The notes beneath the pieces are model-generated. The model was not told the DNA's origin. It searched no databases and saw only the letters and a list, made by a program, of their open reading frames with translations. This document shows positions 35,193 to 47,900 of a stretch of 64,000 nt of DNA, piece after piece. Position numbers and translations under genes: made by a program. Position 1 is the first letter of the stretch. Every line of letters starts with the position of its first letter. The stretch covers positions 868,001 to 932,000 of the forward strand of contig CM026562.1 in assembly GCA_015143295.1 (NCBI GenBank). The letters are read 5' to 3'. The stretch comes from Tetracentron sinense (lineage: Eukaryota > Streptophyta > Magnoliopsida > Trochodendrales > Trochodendraceae).

Positions 35193-35648
35193 TCAGCTTG
35201 TTGCTGGACCTTTCATTATTCTTCATCTTCTAGGATTTCAGAGTTTGCGCCAGTGATAGTCAGATTTTCCATCCCAATCTCAGCTTCCTTCCCTTTCTCC
35301 CTCTCAACCACATCAACGCTTGACCGATTCTTGGACTAGGTTCACCGTGTAAGCATCAAACCTTTTAATGACGTTTTTCATACAAAGCACAATCCCATCT
35401 CCAGTGGTCTTAGAACTAGGAATTTATAAATAACTTTTTGACCTTGGTGTGCTCCTAGAATATAACACCATGTTTTTTAGTGGTGTATAATCAGTGAACT
35501 ATAAACAAACAAAAATAAAAAAATAAAAAAAATCAGTGAATTATAAGGTTGGTGTATAGTAAGAAAAGTTGGTGTGGTTATAGCCTCGTCCTCAAAAAAA
35601 GAAAAAAAAAAAGAAAAAAAAAAGGGGCAAAGAAAGATCAATAAAACC

Positions 35649-35906
35649 ATGAGGGAAGGGCCGCCCGATGAACCCAGAGAGACTCACGAACAATCATCTC
35701 TATCCGTTGGCAGCTTCGAAAGCTCTGACAACAAAAACCCTAGAGAATCAATAGAGCATTTCTACCAAAATCGCATCCAGAAATCCCACAACTCCATCGA
35801 AACCCTCGGGGTTTGGATGATCGGATCGTTGCATTTGCTCTTCTGTTCTTCAACTTCACCATGGGAGCTAGCCGAAAACTCCAGGGCGAGATCGATCGTG
35901 TTCTGA
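35649..35906 (+). other. Upstream open reading frame overlapping the NOT3 start
   Basis: A frame of 85 codons begins at an ATG with context ACCATGAGG and runs out of frame past the NOT3 ATG at 35861 to a stop at 35904-35906. If transcription starts before 35649, this would reduce NOT3 translation unless ribosomes scan past it. If transcription starts later, it is irrelevant. The sequence is hydrophilic at first and shows no family signature. Confidence 0.35.
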
Positions 35907-38900
35907 AGAAGGTCCAGGAAGGCGTTGATGTATTTGACAGCATATGGAACAAGGTTTTGCATAAAATTGTGTTGTCCTTTCAGTCATCTGCAATGATTCC
36001 TGAGAAATTTTGTTTCTTCCAACTTAATTTTTTTTTTGGATTCCTTGATTACTCTCATTGTTGTTGGTTTTTAGGTCTATGACACTGAAAACGCGAATCA
36101 GAAAGAGAAATTTGAGGCAGATTTGAAGAAGGAGATCAAGAAACTGCAGAGGTACAGAGATCAGATCAAGACATGGATACAGTCGAGCGAGATAAAGGAC
36201 AAGAAGGTTTGTATCCGGTCTATCTTCACCTGTTTTCATTTTCTAGCATTTGAATTTTTCAGGCTTTAGAACTTACTTGGAGGCTTGCCAACATACCATT
36301 CACAATTTCGAGAGTTAAGTACATTACATTACTTGGAAATTGTTAATACGTAGCAATTTTGATTTATTGAAGTTAGTGCACTAAGTCAAAATGCTTTGAT
36401 ATTAAGCTAATCACCGTGTCACTATTTTTTAACCAATTGAAGGCTGCACTAGACAAATATTGATGCAGATTTTGCACATTTCCACATAAGCTCCAACTTG
36501 ACGCAGCATCGCATTGTACCCCTTTCATCTTGTTGGTGCCATAACTTTCATATTGAGTATTTTTGGAGTGTCCTTGCTCTGTTATTCTGGCATTTCATAG
36601 TTGCTTGCGTAGCTAGATCTATGGCACCTGAGCCATTAGCATTCATGGTACTGGCACTATCATCCTCCATGGCGCCGGTGCCTCGAGCTCAATGGCAGTG
36701 GTGTCAGTAGTTCTGGCGGGAGTGTTTTGGGGGTTGATTAAGGACTTGTACTTTGTTGGGTAAATAAGAGGTATGTTGACTTAGGTGGACGCCATCACCA
36801 AGGGACTGACTCTCGTTTTCCCTGACTTCGTCTAAGCACCGTCCTTGTCTGCCCATGTAGAAGATTGGGAGTACGAGGGGAGGACCCTAGCGGATAACTG
36901 GATAAGGCATATTCACTTGGAACTCTAATGTGACACATTTTTATTTATTTTTGGTAATACTAGTGTGACACATTTTGATAGTACACGTTTCCACACAAAG
37001 TAAATTGTAGCGGACTATCTCTGGGTTTAAACATATCGATGCATGACACATGTCCTATTAATTATTTTGGTGATAATGGCAAACCCGTTGGAATGTGAGT
37101 ATAGTTCACTTCTTGGAAGTCTATAAAAGAGGACCCTTACCCCTTCACTTGGACTAACATACCACCATGTCTTATTTTAGGCCACATTAGGGTTTTGATC
37201 ATTTTTTTCTCATCCTTTTTTAGTGGCTCTTCCATCTCCCATGGGAACCATTTCCATTTTTCTTCCAATTCTCTTCTCCATTTCCGATGAGACATAGCGC
37301 CGCATGATGGCTGGCCATCGGTTTAGGCATGCGATTTAGATGATCTCCACTCTCCACCCATAGAAAAACGAAATCTACATTTTAATGACTCCACTGGGGA
37401 ATTGTCCAAACAATGTCGTCACCGGATTTCTTACCAACATTATCATGTAATTTTCCTTGTTGACGGTTTAGGATGCTCCCGGAAATCTCTAGTTTCTCTA
37501 TCAGGAAGTGCTGTAGAGGGTTGGCTGTCACTGTATTTTTATTTGTTTACCTTTTGCGGGTTGCATCTGTCCACGTTGGTCTGTCCAATTCTTTAGGAAA
37601 TTAGGGTTTAAAGATTTCAAACTTCCTGATCCAAGGTCACTGAATCAAAGCATGAACCCTAGATTGAATATGATTATGTTAAATGTTTTTCTTCAAGTTT
37701 TATAAGAAAAAAAAAAGTCAGCCTTTTCTATTCCCTTGGGTTTCTGGTTCGTGTATCCTTGAAACAGTCCGTTTGTTTTCCTTTGTGTTTCTTCAGTAGT
37801 AGGATTTCTATGCCATCCTTGATGGGGGGATAAGGTCTCATGGGCCCATGACAACCTTGGTTCTTAAGAGTCGAGACAAAAGTGAGAAATTGAATGAGTT
37901 TTATACAGTCAATGCAAGTTGGATCTTTGCTTGACTGCGGAGATGGAGAATAAAACCCTAACAAACAGAGCTAGAGAATGGTTTGTCGGTGTTCCACCAT
38001 ATTCAAATCAATCTATTGGATCGAACGATCAATCTGTGCCATGTCTCGGTATTCTCATCAATCTAACACATGGTATATGAGTTGTTAGACAACGAGGAGT
38101 GATGATGCTGAAGGGTATGTTTGTCTTAGAGCCATTGGCAATTTCTATTACTGCCAAGTGCCAAAGAATGAAAAGATGAAACAAATAATATGAGGTTTGA
38201 CTTTTGAGGTAGGAAGAGTGGTTGGCAAAGAAATGTAGTGGCAGAGATTGAAGATAGCAAGTCTCATGGGTGGAGTTTTGGTGTTAATTGATTTGCGTCA
38301 ACCAAAATAGCCTTAAGACACATGTAGTTCAGACCATGAAAATTGCAGCCTTTAGGCATGAGGGGTTTTAAAATGATTTTTGCTTATATGTGCCAAATAG
38401 GTTGGTGGATGGCAGAGGGGTGTGCTTAAGGAAGAGTGCGCTAAAGAGGTGGCAGCAGAGCTGTGTGCCTAATAAGTGTACTATGCCAAGGATGTGGGTG
38501 CCACAGGGATGCGTCTAAGTGCATCCCATAGGGCTATTATACGCCATATTTGATAGAGATTGTCTGTTCAAGATGACATTTCTGACATTCTAAGGTGTGA
38601 CGCCAACTTCCAATATGTGTATGTACAGTGTTTGCTACTTTGTACCAGTGCAAAGTTTTTTGTGATTGCTTAATGTTACGTGCATCCCCAACACTTGCCT
38701 GTTGCGTGGCGCCAACATTTAGTCAATAACACTTAGTCGCTTTGTTAACATTGATGCGTATGCTATGAACCTATGAGTCACGACATGTAATTCAACAACC
38801 TATTGCGTGGCGTCAACATCCAAAGCCACGCCTTAATACCTCAAGCCGCCTTGCCTACATGGAATATCAATATGTGTCACATCGTACATCATGGTTGTTA

Positions 38901-41900
38901 AATCCTTGTGATTTACGATTCAAATCCTACGATTTGATTCGAATCCCAAGCAAAACGATTGAAATTGGAGGTGAAAATCTTAATTGGATAAATTTCATTT
39001 GATTTACGATTCATATTACAATTTGCGATTCAAATCGTACGATTCGAGCACGAAACCCTTTTTACGGATCAATACTTAAAAAATATTTTTTATTATTTTG
39101 ATTTTCTAAAGGTACTTTATGATTTTTAAGAACCTGTTACGAACATGCCAAAACCCCTATTTGGGTTGTCTCTGTTGCTGTGAAACGAAAAAAAAGAAAG
39201 ATGAAAGAATGAAGAAGAAAGATGATGGAGTTGGATTTTGGAAAAACTTGATAGTTTATTTTATTAGTCTTTTTAATTGTACAAGTCTTCTTTTGATACT
39301 TGATCTCATACAACATGATTATATGAGTTTACTTTTGTTGATTTATCTTTAATGATATTGGTTTTTTTTTTTTAATTTTAGGGAGATCATTTGCGTTTTT
39401 TATAGTGTTTGCAATGGAATATTCATTACTTTATTTTATCAATAAATATGAATGAAATCTTTTAGATAATAGATTATTCTATTTTTCTGATTTATTATAT
39501 AATTTTTTGTATTTTTTAAAAAATGGATTGAATTTTACGATTTACGATTTGAATCCCGATTTAAATCGAATCGGTCCTAAAACGATTTTATGATTCGATT
39601 ACGATTTAACAACCTTGTCGTACATCACTGATTGGTTTGAGCCGATGGATTTGATATCAAATATCATATCGAGCGAGCAAGTGCTCCCAACTGATGGAGA
39701 TTAACACATGTGTACGGTTTTCTTGACATACATAGTGCAGTATCAACATGCAAGATCACTTATGTCAGCTAAATGCTGCCTTACCAACCACGTAACTGGG
39801 AAAAAGACAATCAGCTGGTCGTTTTTCTTCTTCTACGAGCTCGGTGGATCAAGACACAACTCTATAGTCTAATATGGATCCTCCGAAATCGAGATTTAGA
39901 AGTCCTTCAAACAGCTTGCCTTGCAGCGAGAGAAATGACTATCATGAGCATGGAAATAAAAATCACCGAAACCGATACGAAACGGTCGATAAGTATAGGT
40001 TTTGGTAGCCCGTAGCCCCCTATACGATATTTATACTGATACGAAACGGACAATGCATATTGTTTTATTAGTTATTTATGTTTTCATTCCTTAAGTAATT
40101 GTAATTTTGTTTGTTACTTTGTCTTTGAATCGCTTCCCATGACTTATATTTGGTTCTTCTAATTCATTTGATTTTTTTATGAATTTACTTTGATTTTTTT
40201 AAAACAAGGAAAAAATTATATGTATCGTCCGAAACCGCTACCGAAACTGATACTTATAGGTTTCGGTTGGGACCGATACATCCCCCGAAACAGTATTTTT
40301 AATCCTTGATCATGAGCGTGGGTGGTGGGCACAAACCCTACCTATTGCGCCAAGAGAAGTTTGCCATGTGGATGTAGGCCATAGTGATGTATGCCAGAGC
40401 TATGGATGAATGGCAGAGGTGTGTGTCGTAATGGATGTACACCAATCGATGGAGTTCAGCCAACCACCGCACAATAATGATGCTTAGTGCACATATGGTG
40501 TACTGTCAAGATTGGTCGTTGTGTCAATCTATCACCTACATGCCTTGCGCAACACCAACATGCAAATTACGCTGTATCACCTCAAATGTCGCCTTGCTTG
40601 TATGGAGCCTTGTAATAGAATCTACCTACACATCTAGGTACGTGTCGGCCATAACATCAAACATAACGCTTTAGTGATTGATGGCGCATGTGACACTCAT
40701 AGTTTCTAAAATTGCCCGATACATATGATAAGTGATGTCCATGAACATCCATATTTTTTGTTGTATGCATGGTGATTAGATGGCATGAACCCATGGTGCC
40801 CATGTATCGGCTGCCCCAAAATCCATGTTGACAGTCATGGCATATGGTACTGAATTTTGAACTGTTCGTCATCTATGTCATATGGCGCCTATTGCTTGGT
40901 TTTAACCAATATTGAGCACCCACATAAACAACATCAAAAGAGCATGCTTGTTAGGAGTAGTATTGAATATCTGGATTGTAGGGACTTGGACAAGGTTTTG
41001 AATGTCGATATCACATGACATGTCGAGCCGTGAAAAAAAGATATATCGGGGATACGATATCGCAAGAACAATATCGCACGTGGAGGGAAAAATTGAAAAA
41101 AATAATGAAAAACATAAAAATTTTCAATACAACTTCAGGAAATGTTAAAATAGATGTTAATACACATCTGAGAATAAAAAAAAAAAAATGTATATAAGAG
41201 ATGCAGTGAGAAAGGGCCCAAAGATGTGCGTTGATGCTAACGATAATGTATGATTCACTAATATTGATGTAGCTTACACAAAAAGTTTCATTCATTTCTC
41301 AATCAAGCATTACAATTCTCAATCTAGCATAACAATTAATTAAAATACAATCAGTTTCATACATAATAGTTTATACATTAATAATGGTATCTCCAAGTAT
41401 CCAACCTCACTACTACAACCACAAGCTCACATCCACATGGAGTTACGTAGAGGGTCAAAGTCATCTCCGTCATGACTAGGCTGTCGATAGTATTGGTTCT
41501 TCACATATCATCGCATTATGGTACAATGATGTATACTTATGTATATAACGTTGATAGTCATATGGTCCAAGATGTAGCAACACTCCCATCGATGGAGTAG
41601 ATACTCTGGGTACTGATGCACAATTGTCTTTGATACTGCCACATAAGGTTGTGCACCTCCATAGTCATCCATACGGCTCATACCCGGAAACATATTCATA
41701 TGATTCTTTTGGAATTTAAATTTAGGACTATTTTAAATAGAGGGTACCCATAATATGCTTAAATGTTTTGTAAAGCTTGAATGTAATTATTTTTTTGCTA
41801 AATTGTTAGTTGACTTTTGACCCTGTAGATAAGAATATTTTTGAAGACTAAAATATGAGACTTTTTTCACCGGACATTTGGGTTTTACTAATGTTTTGAT

Positions 41901-44900
41901 ATGATAGAATTTATGAAAATTTAATATTTGAGAAATACCTTAGCATTTGAAAGTTGAATTTTGAAAAAGATGCTAAAAAGCGGCTTGAACTGGAAAGTTG
42001 GCTTTTTATTCTTTAGAAATTTGGATCAGATAATTTTTATTGAATTCAAATGGGGGTATAACTTTATTTACATATAAATATCTTAAGTAAATGGAAAACC
42101 ATTTATAGCTTAAAAACCGACATTTACTGAAACACCCCACGATATCGACGATATATCGTGCGATATTCTGTAAAATCTATATTACCCCATATAGATATGT
42201 CGGTACGCATCGAAATCGAGAAATATCGTTGATATTTCGTCGATTTTTCAAACCATGTCACTTGGGGCCTATGCTATTTGACATTAGGGTGTCAAATGCT
42301 TAGTACATTTAAATTGGAGTAGCGTTCGTGGCTCCAATAGAATGGAATATATGTTAGATGGTGCCCATGGCACAATCATATGTGTTTGATATCTCAATAG
42401 TATATAATTGTTGTATAATTTGATTAAGATTTGCATGAGCCTAGGTCTTTGGAGCCTAATTCAATGGCATCCATGATACTTGGTGCCTATAACCCATATC
42501 ACTTACTTGCCGCATGGGCTTGATGCCAAAATTGTGCATTTATTAGACTTCTTGCCATACAAATGGTATGGGCCTAGTGCTTTGGGCTTGGCTGGTTGCC
42601 CATGGGGCCTTGATGCTTAACCTAATACATTTAATAATCAATACTTGATCATGCCCATGGCCCCTATGAACGAAACGTAATGGATGGCATGCCCAAGGTG
42701 AGCAACGCACTTGGCGTCCGTCAGAAACTAAATGATGTAATGGTACTAGTTGGGCCAACACCCATATAATACTTTACATCTATACCTCACGACAATGATT
42801 CCACATGGGCTTTATATCTCAAAAGTGTTTAGTTATTATATGCTGTGATAAATATTGCACGAGCCTAGTTCTTTGGGTCTAGTCAATCACTTACGCAGTT
42901 TGATGCCCCTATGTTGAGTAGCACTCATCGCTCCAATCAACTAGATTATGTAAATTTATGTTCTTATCAGTTATCATAACTCGTTCTCTATTTTGGGTGC
43001 TGTATGAGGCGTCCTAAGCCCTATGCGTATACAGGCAACGGGTTTTCTATATATCTATACATGTACAAATGTACAATTAATAACCTTATTCGGGCATTGT
43101 TGAATCATGGGTCACCCAAGATACTCATTTATAGCTAATTGAGCATTTTTATTATTTTCTGCTATGTGATAGCTTTCTTTGATTCAATCCAAGCTGGCCA
43201 TTGTGCTGTTGTGAGCACTTCTTGCTAGCACCACGTGTCTTGCCACATCATCCTGAAGCACCATACTGCACCCTTGGTGAGCAGCATATATCTTTGTCTT
43301 GTTGGTGCCACGTGTCTTACCACGTTGTCCTGAAGTGCCACATTGCACCCTCAGTGAGCAGCATACATTGCCCTCTTGCTGGCACCGCATGCCTTGCCAT
43401 GACATCCTCGAGCGCCATACTGCACCCTCAGTGAGCAGTATACATGGCCATCTTATTGCCTCCATGTGCTTTGCCATGTACTCTTAAAGCACCCATACTG
43501 CGTTTTAGCAGTCATCTCTTCCTCACAGGTGAGTTAATGGTGCCTGATGCCATACTTGGGATGTTTTTCCCCAGACATCAACTCAAAACGCGGAACCTTG
43601 CTCTTGCCGCCTGCGAAGGCGGACCCTTGTACTGAGCGCCAAGTTTGGCTGTGACTGTGAGGATTTTTGGTGGGCTTGGCCTAGGTGATGTGATGTTTCC
43701 AATTAGTAATTGAGGTTCCACATGAGAGCACATCCACTTTGGGGGATAATAGGGCTCTCAGGTCTAGTGGCATGGAAGAGTATTGTTAGTCCTTGTGGTG
43801 CCATAATCCATTTCACACAACAACTACCCTACTTTAGGACTGTAACATAAAGATGAGGACACCAACATCCTTAGCATCCTAAATAACGATGCATCCGCGT
43901 GGTAATGAGCATTCTTCCTCATCCCGTTTGTCATTAGGCACCCATCTCACATACCCCCTTTGCATCCCTCAGGAGATTGGCTTGAGGTTGTAGTTACTAA
44001 AGCAAGCTCTATTCCATCCTAGACCTAACCCTCTTACTCCCTCATCATCTCGCTCCGACAATGACTTGGCATTGTTGATTCTCAGTCCCTCACATTTCCA
44101 CAATCACTTACATAATTCCCTTCGCAATTCGCATCCCTCGAATATTGGCCCGATATGGTAGTCTCTAAACCTAAAGTGTGCGCTACACTTGGCATAGAGG
44201 GACTAACCACCTTTAAATGGTTAATTTGTTTTGGTATGGGCTAAACACCTGAAGATGGTCAATTCGTTTTGGTATGTGTTAACCACCCCGAGAGGGTCAA
44301 ATTCGTCATTTGCTAATCACCCTGAGATGGTCAATGTTTATTCCATGGGCTTACCACCCCAAGACAGTCGATTTGTATTGTTGCGGGCTTGCGGGCCCAT
44401 CTACCCTAAGATGGTTAATTCTCTTGCGTGGGCTCATCCACCCTAAGATGGTTAATTCTCTTGTGTGGACTCATCAGCCTAAGACGGCCAATTTGCTAGC
44501 ATCTATTCTTCGTGATGAATTTGCAAATGTGTGTGTTTCATGCTAGTTTATGTTGGATGTGTTATATATCTTCGTTGATTACCTGCATTCATGATTGTGA
44601 TATCTTGTGATAGACGCCATCCGCAGGTGCCAGATAAGAGCATCATATTTGGGCGCTGCACACAATGTCACATAAACTCCACCTTGTCACGAGTAGGCAT
44701 TGCATTGTACCACTTTTGTCTTGTGGGGCCCTAACACCATATTGAGTATTTTTAGCACGTCCTTAGTTTGTTATTTTGGGCATTTCGTAGTTGCCAACGG
44801 AGCCACATCTACAGTGCCGGTGCCTTAGTCTCCATGTCAGTCTCAACCTATCAACCCGTGACATGTGTCCTCTTAATTATTTTGCTGATAGTGGCATACC

Positions 44901-47900
44901 TGTTGGAATATCACTAGGTGTCATTTTAGGCCACATTATGGTTTTGAGCCTTTTCTCTCATCTTCCTCTAATGGATTTTCCCTCTCCCATGGGCCATGGA
45001 CGCTTTTCCTTTCTCTTGTTCACTTCTGGCTAGACGTAGCACCGCCCGACAGCCGGCCACCGGTTTAGGTGGGGGGTTGGGATGATCTTCACCTAAGAAA
45101 AAGAGCATCTACTACAAGTCTACAACCCATAGCATTTGAAACTAAGTAAAACTGTCAAATAACAAATTGCAGTCCAAAGTATATCCCGCATTATGATAAT
45201 GTTCATTAGTTGCATGAAGCAGTCATGGGATTATGAATCCTTATCATCAGTGTTCGTCACTTCATGTTCTATTATTTTCTCTTTCTAACTTGGTATATAA
45301 AAGTTTCTTTTTCTTATTGCCTGTGAACTTTTGTTAAGTTTCTCTTAATGATTACTCCATATTGTAATTGAAATGAGATTCTCCATTAATTTTCATTTCT
45401 TTATCTAGTGCTTTGTAGATACACTGTGACTAAGAGTAATTAAAATATCTACTATAAACTATTAATATGAATTATTGATTCCGAAGTTGACAATGAATTT
45501 TCTTGATATATGTTGACATAGGTTAGTGCCTCTTATGAGCAGGCTCTGCTGGATGCTCGCAAGCTTATTGAGCGTGAAATGGAAAGATTTAAGATTTGTG
45601 AGAAGGAAACTAAAACAAAAGCCTTCTCCAAAGAGGGACTGGGTCAACAACCCAAAACTGTAAGTGCTATGATGCCCCTATTTTCTGCCATGAATGCAAA
45701 CCCTCCAGCCATTTTATTTGTGTGAATTGCTGATAGTAAACACCTCAGTACATGACATGTTATTAGTCGCGAACTTGTAACGAGCTTCTGTTCATGGCAA
45801 TGCTTAGTCATGACATAATTGCCTCACTTTCTCTCAGCAGTTCATTTCCAATCTACTACTGTATGTTCATCTTATGCTCATTATCTTACGAGGGAGATTC
45901 AAAAGGTTCATCCTATTTTCTTATTGCAAGAAACTAGGGATCTTTGAAAGTTTTTTTTATTGTTCATGCATTTAATTTATTTCATGATTTTTATCCTAAT
46001 TTTTCCTGTGCGTGGCACAAAAAAATAATCTTCTGTATATAATTAAAATATTTCTCATTTGGTTATTTTCTTGTATCATTCTGACCATTTATGATAGGAT
46101 CCAAAAGAGAAGGCTAAATCAGAGACAAGGGATTGGTTGAACAATGTGGTATGGAACCAAGCCATTTGCTTATTTTATCTTTATCGTTGCTTACTTTCTG
46201 GGCATGAGAAAGGCTAGGGCCAGTATGGTTTTCAAATGAATGTCTTCAAATTCAGAGTTTTTGCCAATATTGATTCTGCAGTTCTGTTCCATCATAGTCT
46301 ATTGAGTAGCTGATGTGCATGTCCACTTGCTTGTATGCGTTGTTGCATGCATGCGGTTGTGGATGTATAGACGTGTGCGTGAAGTCTGGACTCTGGATGC
46401 TCTTATTTGCTTATTTTTGTTCAGTGTTTGCAATAGTTTAAAATTCAACCAATAGGCTGCTGACCTAAAACACATGGACTCCAGTTCTGGGACTTCACTG
46501 GTCATTTTGTTTTCCTTACATTGAATGTGTAGTCTCTCATTTTTATTCCCCTAGGATGTGTTAAATCGTCTTTGGTTGTATTTAGTTGTATTTTGACATT
46601 TTATTTTGCTCTGATATGACCGAATTATCATCCTTTTCTTGCTTCTAATCATCTATTGTGTCATTCTAAAGGTGGCTCTTTAACATATCCTTTATGTCTT
46701 TAAAAGGTGAGTGAGCTGGAATCTCAGGTTGATTATTTTGAAGCTGAGATTGAGGGCCTTTCTGTAAGGAAAGGAAAAACAAGGCCACCCAGACTGGTAA
46801 GATAAGAAGGAAAGCAACCACACTCAGATGATCTTTTATCTTCTCTGTTTTCTTTTTTGATGAATAATGTTTGTTTTGTAGACACATTTAGAGGCATCAA
46901 TTACTCGGCATAAAGCTCATATAATGAAGTTAGAATTGATTTTGAGACTGCTGGATAACGATGAATTGAGTCCTGAGCTGGTCAATGACGTTAGAGATTT
47001 CTTAGAAGATTATGTCGAACGCAATCAGGTTTGCATTTCCCAAAAATCTATTTTCCTTTCATTTCTTTGATCACATATTCTCACACTTTGTGTTACATAC
47101 ATATGAAAGAAATTGCCCTTCTTTGATTTCAATTTTCTTTCCAGATCCCCATGCAAATGCCAGCTTTTGGAAAACCTGTTACCATGGTTAATACTCTTCT
47201 CCTTTCAATTTTCTTCTGTAGGAGGATTTTGAAGATTTTAGTGATGTTGATGACCTTTACAACTCTTTACCATTAGACAAGGTGGAGTCACTTGAAGATT
47301 TGGTTGCAATCGGTCCTCCTGCCCTTGTTAAGGTGAGCTCTTTCAACCATGGTCCAATATGCATTTATTGATTCTTAATTTTCATTTGGAAACCTTTTTG
47401 AGTTTTTGAAAGGTAGTTGTATTGGCAAGGTTGGAAAAACTCGAGTATGGCTTGCAGAGTTGCCAAATTAAATAATATACTGGAGAGAGTCTACCCAAGT
47501 CCCAACCAGACTTTAGAAAATGCTTCCAGTCTGACTTAATTATTTCTGATTGCAATGTGAAATGATGACATGACAGAAAACTCAGACACTGAAATGAAAG
47601 TTATATATAATTATACATATATATAACCTCTATGAAAGAGGCAGTCACCTGCTTGTGGTACAGCACCTCTCGACCAACAGCCCTTCGGAAGCTATTAATC
47701 CTGCTATAGCAGCTATCCAACAACTGAGGTGGCCACATTCCTATTATTACTTCTGGTATAACAGGTTCTGAAAAAGTCCTCTAGCTTGCTGTCATTACAC
47801 TTTGTTACTAAAATAACGTGGAAACACATTTCATCACCTGAAATTTTCTGTGGTGAACCAAACTAATGATGTTCTTCTTCTCTTCCTTCCTGGTTTCTTC

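Larger units (their letters stand above)
36440..45116 (+). mobile_element. Degenerate Tat/Ogre-like LTR element in NOT3 intron 2
   Basis: Two long direct repeats lie at both ends of intron 2 (about 36440-37379 and 44613-45116). They share a string of diverged blocks in the same order: CACATAA(G/A)CTCCA, GCATTGTACC, ATATTGAGTATTTTT, ACATGTGTCCT, TTAGGCCACATTA, CTCCCATGGG, CGGTTTAGG and GATGATCTYCA. After the left repeat, TTTAATGACTCCACTGGGGA resembles the tRNA-Arg primer site of Tat/Ogre elements. The interior has no gag or pol frame and holds hAT-like insertions and minisatellites. The left edge is approximate and no target duplication was established. It is old, judging from LTR divergence. 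Confidence 0.6.

Noticed and set aside
47427-47470. CAAGGTTGGAAAAACTCGAG, resembling a hAT-type left end
   Set aside because: No matching inverted end or 8-bp duplication was found downstream.
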